Of a DNA stretch of 64,000 bases, positions 1 to 8,192 are shown piece by piece. Position 1 is the first letter of the stretch. Every line of letters starts with the position of its first letter. A model generated the notes under the pieces. It ran no database searches. It saw only the letters and a program-made list of their open reading frames with translations, and was not told the origin of the DNA. A program made the position numbers and the translations under genes. This DNA comes from Gammaproteobacteria bacterium. GTDB lineage: Bacteria > Pseudomonadota > Gammaproteobacteria > Steroidobacterales > Rariloculaceae. Where the stretch lies: the NCBI GenBank assembly GCA_022820625.1, contig JAJEFE010000169.1:62001-126000 (forward strand), read 5' to 3'.

Positions 1-618
1 AAATCTCTCCTGGACAAAGCGGATATCCTGAGCAGCTTGAACCGTGCCGATCCGGTCATTTCCACCTTTTGCCTGTACTGGAATTACGTAGTGCCTTCCC
101 CGCTTGTCGATGCCCACATAGAGTTCATCGATCTCAATCTGACCGACTCCCCTGACGGCCGTTCGAAGGTGGTTCTGTAGGCTGTACGTTGTTAGGCCTA
201 GGAACGTGTCGATGAGGCGGTTGTAACGCACGATTGCCAGCAGGGCCTGTTCGTCGTCCAGCTTGTATACGCGGATCAGCTCCGGCGTTGCGTCTGGAAT
301 ATCTATGGCGACCTAGTCGCTGCGGGGGACGATCCGGACGATCCTGCCCAACTTGAAGCGGTATCGTCCTGTGCCGGCAAGTTCGATGACCCATTCCATC
401 CCGTCCGGCTGCGTCGCGATGACCGACTTGGGCAAGTCCTTGCGGAATCGGTACGAATAGATCACATCGCCCAGATTTTTCGGGAGTTCGATACCGAGGG
501 ACTCCGCTGCCGGTTCCAATTCGGTTCTCTCGAACTCGAATTCGCTCTCGCCCTCGCGAAAATGATCGAAGAAAATGGATTCGATCAGCGCATCGTAGCG
601 GTTGCCCTCTTCAGCCAT
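1..618 (-). pseudogene. Restriction-type nuclease of the RM operon, interrupted by an in-frame amber codon
   Basis: Reading from ATG at 618, the protein starts MAEEGNRYDALIESIFF. It runs about 100 codons to a TAG at 313-315, then continues in the same frame without another stop to the window edge. The downstream part keeps strong protein character: VRYNRLIDTFLG, then EIDELYVGID followed by VIPVQAKGG. This looks like a PD-(D/E)XK-type core with a QxK variant, as in nucleases encoded beside C5 methyltransferases. The start ATG overlaps the methyltransferase stop (ATGgcTGA, 618-611), so the two were translationally coupled. One nonsense change therefore probably inactivated an otherwise well-kept gene; an assembly error or suppression is possible. 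The 3' end lies outside the window. That it is the cognate restriction enzyme is inferred from position and motif. Confidence 0.75.
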
Positions 619-1942
619 GGAACCCTGCTGCCGCCAAGCGCTCCGCCTCGATATCCACCTGCCTGCGCTTTGTCGCCCCGCTCTTTCGATCTCGCCGGTT
701 CGGGAGCGGGTCCACTCCAAAGTAAGCGGCCGCTCCCGAAACATCGAGTTTCAAAAGACCCGGGTCGCCAAGGTCGATCGCACCACGCGGTCGCGTTGGC
801 GTTATCTCCAGGGCTTTCGCTATCTCGGCCGCGATCGCCCTGGCCAGCGGCGGGGGTACAGCATTTCCAATCTGTCGGGCACCATGCCACTTGGTCGCGT
901 GCAGGCGGAACCAGTCGGGGAAACCGTGCAGCCTCGCCATCTCCCGCACGGTGATGCAGCGGTCGTAGCGGTAGTGGATCGGCCGGGGGCTGGTGAATGC
1001 CCCTCGCGCTCCGTCGGTGCCTGCGCGCAACGTGTTGGACACGCCGTCTTCGTGCAGTTTGAAAAACCGGCTGATCGGTTCCACGGTGCCGGATTGCGTT
1101 TCGGCGAACCGGCGCTGCGAAATCTCCGTATGGCGGGTCCTAGCGCTAGATGTGAGTACGGTTCGTTCCCAATTCCTCACGTAGCCGAAATGCCACGCGC
1201 TGTTGGACAGGCACCGCATCTCGTTCGCGTATGCCGACGGCTTGCCGTACGCGCCGGTTGCGGCTTCATCGTCCAGCAGGAGTTCGGGCAAGCCATCAGC
1301 GTCAGGCAGGTCTCCAAGCGCATCGCCGCATGTAGGACAGTCCGGCAATCCGACAAGATCCTTCTGGCGCCCGGCGATTCCGGTTGTCGGTTCAGGATAA
1401 CCGGGGACGGGCACACCACCGCGCGCACCCATGACGATCAAGCGTTGCCGCGACTGCGGCGTTCCGTAGTTCGCGGCATTGAGCACCTTCCAGGGCAGCC
1501 GTACCGCGTACCCCGCGCCCTCGAATTCCGCCACCAACTCTTCGAGAAACGATCTGTGCCTGCCGACCGTGAGGCCCTTGACGTTTTCGAACACAAAAGT
1601 CCTGGGCCGCAATTCCGCCACGAGGCGCACGAAGTGACGCACCAACCCGTTGCGCGGATCGTCCAGCGCGCGATGGCCGATCATGGAGAATCCCTGGCAC
1701 GGGGCGCCGCCGAACACGCAGTCCACGGCCCGATCACCTATGGAGGCCGCGTCCCTGATCTCGACCGCCGACAGCTTGTCGACCGAACGCGGTATGACAG
1801 TCGTGTCGGGGAAATTGAAATGGTGAACGGCGCAATGGACCGGATCGACATCCACGGCCGCGGCGATGTCGAATCCGGCCTGCTCGAAGCCGAGGCTCAG
1901 CCCGCCCGCACCTGCAAATAGATCGATTCCGATGGGCCGCAT
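611..1942 (-). CDS. DNA (cytosine-5-)-methyltransferase
   Basis: The 443-residue protein has the ordered C5-methyltransferase motifs: IDLFAGAGGLSLGF (motif I, SAM binding, near residue 5), GGAPCQGFS (motif IV with the catalytic Cys, near 80), FENVKGL (motif VI), QSRQRLIVMG (motif VIII), and C-terminal RQIGNAVPPPLA (motif X). The region before motif IX would be the target-recognition domain. It methylates C5 of cytosine in an unknown recognition sequence. It lies downstream of vsr and overlaps the start of the nuclease gene by 8 bp, forming a vsr-M-R operon. With the nuclease frame broken it may act as an orphan methyltransferase. The start ATG at 1942 follows an AAGG-type ribosome site. All key motifs are intact. 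Confidence 0.95.
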   Translation of the reverse strand: MRPIGIDLFAGAGGLSLGFEQAGFDIAAAVDVDPVHCAVHHFNFPDTTVIPRSVDKLSAVEIRDAASIGDRAVDCVFGGAPCQGFSMIGHRALDDPRNGLVRHFVRLVAELRPRTFVFENVKGLTVGRHRSFLEELVAEFEGAGYAVRLPWKVLNAANYGTPQSRQRLIVMGARGGVPVPGYPEPTTGIAGRQKDLVGLPDCPTCGDALGDLPDADGLPELLLDDEAATGAYGKPSAYANEMRCLSNSAWHFGYVRNWERTVLTSSARTRHTEISQRRFAETQSGTVEPISRFFKLHEDGVSNTLRAGTDGARGAFTSPRPIHYRYDRCITVREMARLHGFPDWFRLHATKWHGARQIGNAVPPPLARAIAAEIAKALEITPTRPRGAIDLGDPGLLKLDVSGAAAYFGVDPLPNRRDRKSGATKRRQVDIEAERLAAAGFHG

Positions 1943-2030
1943 ACCCGCCTTGTACCTCGTTTCGGTCGTTGATCCGCGTCCCGGACGCTATCGGATGTTA
2001 GCACGGAAAACACCACATATCGATCGCATG

Positions 2031-2438
2031 TTACCGTTCGCCCACAAAATCTTGTAGCCTGGCAGCCAGTGCTTCCATATCGTCAAGTTCGCACTGCCAG
2101 ATCACAAGCGTTTGCCATCCGAGGTCGTCGAGTTCCTCCAGCCTTGTTTTATCGCGAATGACGTTCTCATCCAACTTCGGTTTCCAGTAATTTAGCCTGG
2201 ATTTGGGAAGTCTCCCCTTGGCGCAATCGTGCCGATGCCAGAAGCAACCGTGCACGAAAATCGCCTTGCGGCGACTGCCGAACACGATATCCGGCCTTCC
2301 CGGCAGGTCCTTGCAATGCAGCCGATAGCGGTATCCCATGGCGTGGAGGCAGCGCCGGACGATCATCTCCGGCTTCGTATCGCGGCTCTTGACGGCCTGC
2401 ATGATGCGCCGGCGTTGCTGGGGGGTGCGGGTGTCCAT
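2031..2438 (-). CDS. vsr: Very short patch repair (Vsr) DNA mismatch endonuclease
   Basis: The protein is about 135 residues from MDTRTPQQRRRIM. It carries the Vsr hallmarks: RSRDTKPE-like KSRDTKPEMIVRR, YRYRLHCKDLPGRPDIVF, and the zinc/active-site segment FVHGCFWHRHDC. Vsr nicks next to T:G mismatches made when 5-methylcytosine deaminates, so it offsets the mutagenic cost of the neighbouring C5 methyltransferase. The longer frame beginning at 2492 adds 18 residues unlike the family, so I chose ATG 2438. It is the first gene of the vsr-methyltransferase-nuclease operon, with an 88-bp gap to the methyltransferase. Confidence 0.93.
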   Translation of the reverse strand: MDTRTPQQRRRIMQAVKSRDTKPEMIVRRCLHAMGYRYRLHCKDLPGRPDIVFGSRRKAIFVHGCFWHRHDCAKGRLPKSRLNYWKPKLDENVIRDKTRLEELDDLGWQTLVIWQCELDDMEALAARLQDFVGER

Positions 2439-2484
2439 GGGGATGTGTGCGGACATTGTAGCGTTGGATGGATGGAGTTCCCTC

Positions 2485-2607
2485 GCGACCAAGCACGATT
2501 GGAGGGTTCATCCGATTTATCACTGGACACCCAAGCGCATCCGTGCGCACCTAGCCATCGTCTACATGGCCTTTGCCTCAGTGCGCCACCCGACATTTCC
2601 GAGCTGA
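2485..2607 (+). pseudogene. IS1634-like transposase, C-terminal remnant
   Basis: This short frame encodes KHDWRVHPIYHWTPKRIRAH followed by LAIVYMAFASVRH and a stop. It resembles the conserved C-terminal signature of IS1634/IS4-type DDE transposases, in which a conserved Glu/Lys-rich helix leads into 'RVRPVYHW.P.RI.AH' and a hydrophobic segment. Nothing transposase-like precedes it, because the vsr start lies only about 50 bp upstream, so only the last 40 or so codons survive. It abuts the truncated HNH frame. No terminal inverted repeats could be recognised. The family assignment is from memory of the motif. Confidence 0.6.
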
Positions 2608-3158
2608 TCAGACGACTCTCCGTCAAGGCCAACGCCCCGGTGATTGGGCGTTCATTTCAGGGTCACGCAGCCGTAAGACGGTTGACCCCAGCAGACCACC
2701 GGGTGCTCGTGGATTACGCTCTGCACCTGCCGCTTGAGCCGCGGGCTCGCCTGCTACCGGAGGAGGAGTTGGAGGCCCGAATCCACCTCGGCGATCCGGA
2801 TGCTGTAAGCAGTCTCATCACGACTGAGGCCCCCGGAATCGCCGAAGAGCGTCGCCGCTACTTGTTCGAGCAAACACCACGGCGCAACCCACAGCATGTT
2901 CAAGAGCTACGGAAACTGTACGAAGGCATGTGCCAACTTTGCGGATGGAACCCCAAGTTCCTGTACCGGCGGGATCTCTGTGAAGCGCACCACGTACACT
3001 GGCTGAGCCGGGGCGGCGATGATGAGTTGCACAATATGATGCTCATCTGTCCGAACCACCACCGCGCCATACACCGGAGGGGTTGCTGCGGACGGGGAAG
3101 GAGTCCGGCGACAATAAACGTCCGGGGCCGCCGCTGCCGCCGGTCATCCCCTTCGTAA
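2592..3158 (+). pseudogene. HNH endonuclease, truncated at both ends
   Basis: The frame encodes a clear HNH module: CQLCGWNPK, then CEAHHVHWLSRGGDDE, then HNMMLICPNHHRAIHR. These give two CxxC-type zinc ligand pairs and the H-N-H catalytic residues. The preceding 120 residues are plausible protein (LTPADHRVLVDYALHLPLEP and onward) but have no convincing ATG or ribosome site; a GTG at 2640 is the best alternative. The domain ends at about 3083, where the reading frame runs into unrelated arginine-rich sequence while an Rpn-type frame takes over. Upstream it joins a transposase tail. It is best read as a fragment trapped between two other fragments rather than a working gene. HNH identity is firm; host-defence function is inference. 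Confidence 0.7.
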
Positions 3159-3823
3159 TCTACAATGGAAATCCGCTGTGGACGGCGCCGCTGGACGTTT
3201 CGAAGTTGGTCGCTCCGGCGGCACGGGAATTGGCGCGGCTGCAGCCCTCGAACCGGTACGTGCTGCTGGACATGCAACGGGCAGAGTCCAGCGGCGTGCC
3301 GGCGGACAACGCGGTCGCCTTGCAGGTGGCGCTGGAACAGGCGATGCTGGAGGAGTCGGCGATGCCGATTTGGCGCCGTGTGGAGACGGTGCTGGCCGGC
3401 CCGGAACACGCGGGGCTGCGGCAGGCGTTCGCCGCGTGGCTGCGGTGGTCGTGGACGAAGGACTACGGTGTGTTCGCGGACGGGGACGGGGCGTTGCACG
3501 TCGAGCTGGACCGAATGGAAAATGCGGGAGAGGTGGAAGCGATGGGATCGTTGGCGTTTGAGAGGTGGAAGGAGCGCAATCGGAAGAAAGAGGCGCAGAT
3601 TTTCGCGCAGGGCCGTGCGGAGGGCCTTGAATTCCATCGGCGCCAACTTGGGAGTCAGGCTGCGCTCCGCTTCGGCGCTGATGCTGGCGGACGCCTGTTG
3701 GCGTTGCTGGCAGACGTTTCGAAGCCGGAGCGATTGGCGGCGGTGGGCGACGCGATCATAGAATGCGGCACGGGCGCGGAATTGCTCGCGGCAGCGGAGC
3801 GCATCGTCGGCGGGACGAATTGA
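3083..3823 (+). pseudogene. Rpn/YhgA-like nuclease, C-terminal part (DUF4351-type tail)
   Basis: From about residue 18 the frame reads LPPVIPFVIYNGNPLWTAPL, the junction motif after the PD-(D/E)XK core of Rpn (recombination-promoting nuclease, YhgA-like) proteins. It ends with a DUF4351-like tail (HRRQLGSQAALRFG, with LLALLADVSKPERL). The N-terminal nuclease core that should precede this segment is absent; upstream sequence in this frame is the HNH fragment read in another phase. The only start is a TTG at 3083 with no ribosome site. Intact Rpn proteins are about 300 residues and act as structure-selective DNA nucleases. The remaining 246 residues would lack catalysis. Confidence 0.7.
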
Positions 3824-3919
3824 ACTCAGCGCCGACCCGCACCTTGCGCGTGGCCCGAATTCAACCAGGCAACGGCGACATCCGCCCCAGCGAGCTACAC
3901 TGGAACGAAGTCCACGGCG

Positions 3920-6900
3920 TCAGCTGGTATCGAACGAGTGCCGGAACTGAAGGCCTATCTCACGTCTGCGCTGGTTGAAACGCTGAGCGTCCTGAGCGGG
4001 TGGATCCGAAGAAAACAGGTTGTAGACCGAAAGCGCAACGCTTGACCCCTGGTTGAATCGGTAGGCCCAATTGACGTCGATCGTCAACTGACCCTCGTCG
4101 CGTTCCCACCTGGCAGTCAGGAACTCATCTTGCGGCAAATCATCAAAGGCGTTGTTCAGCCCGTCGCGGTAGCGCGCAACAACGCGGATGTCCTGGTTGT
4201 TGAGGTTGAGCGTCGCGGGGAAGACCCCCTGCCAGTGGGGCATGTCCGTTACACCGTTGAAACCCATGCCGAAGCTACGGCCGATCCCGCTACAGACGCC
4301 GTCGCTGCACAGACCGTCGCGGCCCCCGATATCCCCGAGCGGGAAGTCGTACTGCAGCGTGAAGGTCAGGGAGGGTCGGAAGTTCAACGGCCCTATCGGT
4401 GTATCGAAGTTCATGTTGGCATACAAATCGAAGAACTGCGTGTCGATATAACCGATGTTCACCGGCGAGTTGAGCAGCGTAGCGATATTTTGCCGGGTCG
4501 TGTCGAGAACGCCATCCCCATCGACATCGAAGTAGAGGGACGGATCAGCGTCGATCACCGTACCGACGCACTTGGAGCCGTCGGGGCCGACGACCGGGTA
4601 CATGAGCGAGCCATTGCTCATTCCGGTCTGCGTGTACGGGATGCCGTTGGCATCGCGAACGTAGCATTGCGAGAGCACATTGTTCGCCGTCGTCGAGACG
4701 ATCAGATCCTCGATGTCGATCTGTACGAGGCTACCGCCCACGCTGATCCGGTCGTTGACGACAAAGTCGGCGCCAAACGAGATGTTGTCCGACGTCTGGG
4801 GATCGAGGGCCGTGTTCGGCTTCGAAATACAAATGAACCCGGTGCCGGGACCCATGCCATATGTCATACCGCCGACGGTTGTGCGCGGCGGGCCCATGCC
4901 GGTGAAGATCGTTTCCGCCGCCGATTGGCTGATTGAAGGCCCCTTGAACGAGGTACCCCAGGAAGCACGCAGCGTCAACCGATCGGTCGGCGTCCAGAGC
5001 GCGGCAATCTTCGGTGAGAACTCGCTGAAGCCAATATCGTACTCTTCCTGGCGTCCGGCGACCTGGACATTGACATCCTCGCGGACCGGCAAGGCCAGCT
5101 CGAAATACGCCGAATTCACTTGTTGTTTGCCGCGGAAGTCGTTAAATACGCCGAGCGTAGCCATCTCGCCGGCATTGACCATGGCGTCGGCATCGCGCCC
5201 GACTTCTTCTTCGCGGTAAGCGATGCCGGCGGCGAGACCGATCGGCCCACCCGGCAAAGCGCCGAACTGGCCCGTGATACGCGCGTCCAGGGTGAAGAGC
5301 TCGCCTTCGAAAACATCCGTGCGCAATGGAATCAGCCAGCCCAGCAGATCCGGGTGGTTGGCAAGACCGGTCTGGGAGAGATTCGTTTGCCGCGTTGCCG
5401 CATCAGGCAGCGCCGAGCTCATGAACGGATTGTAGAAATAACAGTCGCCCATGCCCGGTGTCCCGGTGTCCGGGAGACAGTCCGGTCCACCCAGCCCGCT
5501 GATGGCCGGCGGATAGCGGTCGAGGACCACGTCACGGACGCCGGCGCGGAGATCGCTGTACTGGGCAGAAGCGTCGAGCAGCCATGTCCAGTTGGAATTG
5601 ATGTCGCCTTCGACGCCGAACGCTCCGCGGAACAGATCGTTTTGACTGAATGCGGACATCTCACTCAGAAACGGCAGCGTCTCGTCGCGGGCGTAGACGG
5701 GCTGGCCCATGCCGAAACCCGGCTGTAGCGTCTGTGCGCGGACCAGGCCCGGATGGTTGGCCGGCATCGCGAACTCGGGGCCCAGTGCGTTCTGTTCTAT
5801 GAGCCATCCCTGGGAACCGTTGTCGCCCCACTGATCGATGTCGTCGTATCGCTGGCGGCTGTAGGAGATCTCGGCGTTGACCCGCAATGCATCGCTGAAA
5901 TTGTGCTCGGCGCGGGAGAACAGGTTGATTTGTTTGACATTGTTGTTGAGCAGCCTGCCGGCGTCGTCAAAAAGGCCGTTGTCGTACGGCCGCCCACAGG
6001 CGGTAGCAGACGCGTAGTCGGACGCTTCCACCGCCGAGTCCTGCACAAGCGGCTCATCGTCTATGAGCCAACCCGCATAAAACGGGTGGCCGAAGGCCGG
6101 GTTGCCGCAGTCCGGATCGACGTATCGGGCGCCGCCCCCCGCGTTGCGATACTCCAGGGTTTCGTTGGCTTCGAGCCCGTAGCCCGTTTGGTACGTGACG
6201 TCGGGGTTCGCCAGGAACTCGTCGAATTGCGGAGAGACGTCGATGACCTCGACCAGATCCTCCTGGTGAAACTCCATGGCCACGATGATGCTCGTGTCAT
6301 CGTCACCGGCGCCGAAGATCCCTGAAATGGTCGCGTTCTTGGCATCGGTAGCTTCCAACAGCGTCCGACTGCCGATACTCATGTCGAAGCCGCGGAAGTT
6401 GTTGCGAGTGACGAAGTTGACCACGCCGGCCACCGGATCGGAACCGAAGGTGGCCGAGCCGCCGTCGAGCAACAGCTCGGTCCGCTGCACCGCAATCCGC
6501 GGCACGAGCGAGTTGATCGCGGTGCGGTACCAGCCGGTGCCGGTCGGGCTCGGATAGGGGATTGTGCGACGCCCGTTCAGCACGACGAGCGTGTTCATGT
6601 CTCCGAGACCGCGCAGATTGATCGTCGCGTTACGGTCCGAACGCGCCCGGCTCTGGCCATCATTTTCGATCTGGCTGCCGATATCGTCCTCGAAGTTCTG
6701 CGGAACGTTGTTGATGAAGAAGCTGACGAGATCGGGTGGCGCGTAAGCCACCATGTCCTCGCCCGCAATCACCGAAACCGGTGACGGCGAGTCGATGCCG
6801 GTGTAGAGAAAGGAGCCGGTGACGACGATCTCCTCCAACTCCACGCCCTGATCTTCCTGAGCCTGGAGCGGGAGGGAGAGTGCCGCGATGCAAGTGCCGA

Positions 6901-6937
6901 CGATGGCAATGTAAGAAAGTTTGCCAGATTCAAGCAT
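3920..6937 (-). CDS. TonB-dependent outer-membrane receptor
   Basis: The 1005-residue protein has an N-terminal signal peptide ending near SLPLQAQ. A TonB-box/plug entry follows (ELEEIVVTGSFLYTGIDSPSP), then a plug with NLRGLGDMNTLVVLNGRR and VQRTELLLDGGSATFGSDPVAG. The remaining 800 residues are barrel-like with alternating aromatics. It imports a large or scarce ligand across the outer membrane using TonB energy; the substrate cannot be read from sequence. The terminus, RHSFDTS, departs slightly from the usual terminal Phe. ATG 6937 follows a GGGGGA ribosome site. It stands alone between the Rpn remnant and a convergent-free gap of 168 bp before the YheT hydrolase gene. Confidence 0.93.
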   Translation of the reverse strand: MLESGKLSYIAIVGTCIAALSLPLQAQEDQGVELEEIVVTGSFLYTGIDSPSPVSVIAGEDMVAYAPPDLVSFFINNVPQNFEDDIGSQIENDGQSRARSDRNATINLRGLGDMNTLVVLNGRRTIPYPSPTGTGWYRTAINSLVPRIAVQRTELLLDGGSATFGSDPVAGVVNFVTRNNFRGFDMSIGSRTLLEATDAKNATISGIFGAGDDDTSIIVAMEFHQEDLVEVIDVSPQFDEFLANPDVTYQTGYGLEANETLEYRNAGGGARYVDPDCGNPAFGHPFYAGWLIDDEPLVQDSAVEASDYASATACGRPYDNGLFDDAGRLLNNNVKQINLFSRAEHNFSDALRVNAEISYSRQRYDDIDQWGDNGSQGWLIEQNALGPEFAMPANHPGLVRAQTLQPGFGMGQPVYARDETLPFLSEMSAFSQNDLFRGAFGVEGDINSNWTWLLDASAQYSDLRAGVRDVVLDRYPPAISGLGGPDCLPDTGTPGMGDCYFYNPFMSSALPDAATRQTNLSQTGLANHPDLLGWLIPLRTDVFEGELFTLDARITGQFGALPGGPIGLAAGIAYREEEVGRDADAMVNAGEMATLGVFNDFRGKQQVNSAYFELALPVREDVNVQVAGRQEEYDIGFSEFSPKIAALWTPTDRLTLRASWGTSFKGPSISQSAAETIFTGMGPPRTTVGGMTYGMGPGTGFICISKPNTALDPQTSDNISFGADFVVNDRISVGGSLVQIDIEDLIVSTTANNVLSQCYVRDANGIPYTQTGMSNGSLMYPVVGPDGSKCVGTVIDADPSLYFDVDGDGVLDTTRQNIATLLNSPVNIGYIDTQFFDLYANMNFDTPIGPLNFRPSLTFTLQYDFPLGDIGGRDGLCSDGVCSGIGRSFGMGFNGVTDMPHWQGVFPATLNLNNQDIRVVARYRDGLNNAFDDLPQDEFLTARWERDEGQLTIDVNWAYRFNQGSSVALSVYNLFSSDPPAQDAQRFNQRRREIGLQFRHSFDTS

Positions 6938-7105
6938 TACTGAGTCCCCCTATGGTGTGCAGCGCATGTCTTGAGCGATGCTCTTCTGTTGTGCGAGCGC
7001 TACAAGTATTCCGGTAGCATCGTACGCTAGTGGCCCAGGCGTTTCAATTCTGCGACACAGACTGCTCTACTCGCACCGCCGCATGGTCGCGGATCTGCTG
7101 CGCGG

Positions 7106-8143
7106 CTAAGGCGAGGCGGCCCGAATTTCTGAAACCGGCGCTTCGAGCAGGTCGGCGATCGCATCGTCGAGCCAGCTACGCAGGCTGTAGCCGGCGACGA
7201 AGCCGCAGTGACCGCCGTGCGGGAAGAGGCTCACCGAGAGTGCGCTGCTCCGGGCGAGGTCGGCGAGATCCCTGGCGGGTATCACCGGGTCGTCCTCGGC
7301 GGCGATGATCCGGGTGGGTATGTCGAGCCCTTCCAGGGCGCGGCCGGTGATCGCGTAGCCTTCCAGGTAGGTATCGAGGTCGGGAAAGCCCGAATAGCGC
7401 GTGACGAGAAACTCGGTCAAGGCTGACAGCGTGCGGAGCCTGAGCAGTTCGCCAAAGTCGTATAGCCCGGGGAAACAGCGCGACTTCGCGGCGAGCGAGC
7501 GCCGCCAGCGCTTGAGAAAGTAGCGCCGATAGACCCAGAGTCCCGTCTCCAGCGCCTGCATGGTGTTCCTGGGCCTGAGCACCGGGCATACGGCGACGAC
7601 GCGGTCGAGATCGATGCCCGCGCCGGCCGCGCGCACGGCCACCCGCAGGGCGAAGTTGCCGCCGAGCGAGAAGCCGACAAGGACGGTGCGCGGGGCACGG
7701 TGCCAGTCCTGGATGGCCTTGACGGCGTTGACCACTTCGTCGATCCGGCACGAATGGAAGACGCCCTCGTTCAGGGCGTGCGTAGCCCCGTGATCCCTGA
7801 AGTTGAGGCGAAAGACGTCGTAGCCGCGCTCGAGCAGCGTCGCGCCCGCGGACAGCATGTAGATCGAGTCGGCAGAGCCTTCCCAGCCGTGAAGCATTAT
7901 GACGAGCCCGCGTGCGGCCGGGGAACGGGCGCTCATGAGGCCCATGAGGCGGACGCCATCGCCACACTCGACGATTTCCTCGCGCGACGCGTTGAGTAGC
8001 GCCTTGATGCGGTGGCCCGCAACCGGAGCGTGGAGCGGCATTCTCGAGAGCATCGTCTGCACGTGCCGGTGCCTGAGACCGGGCGGCGGCGTGAAGCTAC
8101 CGGTGGCGATGTCGTCCGCAGCGGCGGCTGAAATCTTGGACAT
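7106..8143 (-). CDS. YheT-type alpha/beta-fold hydrolase
   Basis: The 345-residue protein has the YheT/ABHD1-3 arrangement. An N-terminal leader carries RHRHVQTMLSR, the oxyanion segment is MLHGWEGSADS, the nucleophile elbow GFSLGG lies near residue 160, an acid AAEDDPVIPA near 285, and the catalytic His falls in HGGHCGF near 316. It has no signal peptide, so it is likely a cytosolic esterase or lipase of unknown substrate. The family is usually 320-350 residues, so it is full length. The ribosome site before ATG 8143 is weak. It lies immediately downstream of the larger secreted hydrolase on the same strand with a gap of about 50 bp, so the two may be cotranscribed. Confidence 0.88.
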   Translation of the reverse strand: MSKISAAAADDIATGSFTPPPGLRHRHVQTMLSRMPLHAPVAGHRIKALLNASREEIVECGDGVRLMGLMSARSPAARGLVIMLHGWEGSADSIYMLSAGATLLERGYDVFRLNFRDHGATHALNEGVFHSCRIDEVVNAVKAIQDWHRAPRTVLVGFSLGGNFALRVAVRAAGAGIDLDRVVAVCPVLRPRNTMQALETGLWVYRRYFLKRWRRSLAAKSRCFPGLYDFGELLRLRTLSALTEFLVTRYSGFPDLDTYLEGYAITGRALEGLDIPTRIIAAEDDPVIPARDLADLARSSALSVSLFPHGGHCGFVAGYSLRSWLDDAIADLLEAPVSEIRAASP

Positions 8144-8192
8144 GTTCGAGCAGGGGCGTAGAAAAACGGGATCGCAATTCGTCGCGGTCGCG

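Noticed and set aside
313-315. Amber codon as programmed pyrrolysine or readthrough
   Set aside because: There is no readthrough structure, no pyl gene in the window, and a simple nonsense change explains it.
602-1921. 439-codon open frame on the plus strand opposite the methyltransferase
   Set aside because: It is antisense to a gene with complete methyltransferase motifs, and its translation has no recognisable domain; high GC keeps such frames open.
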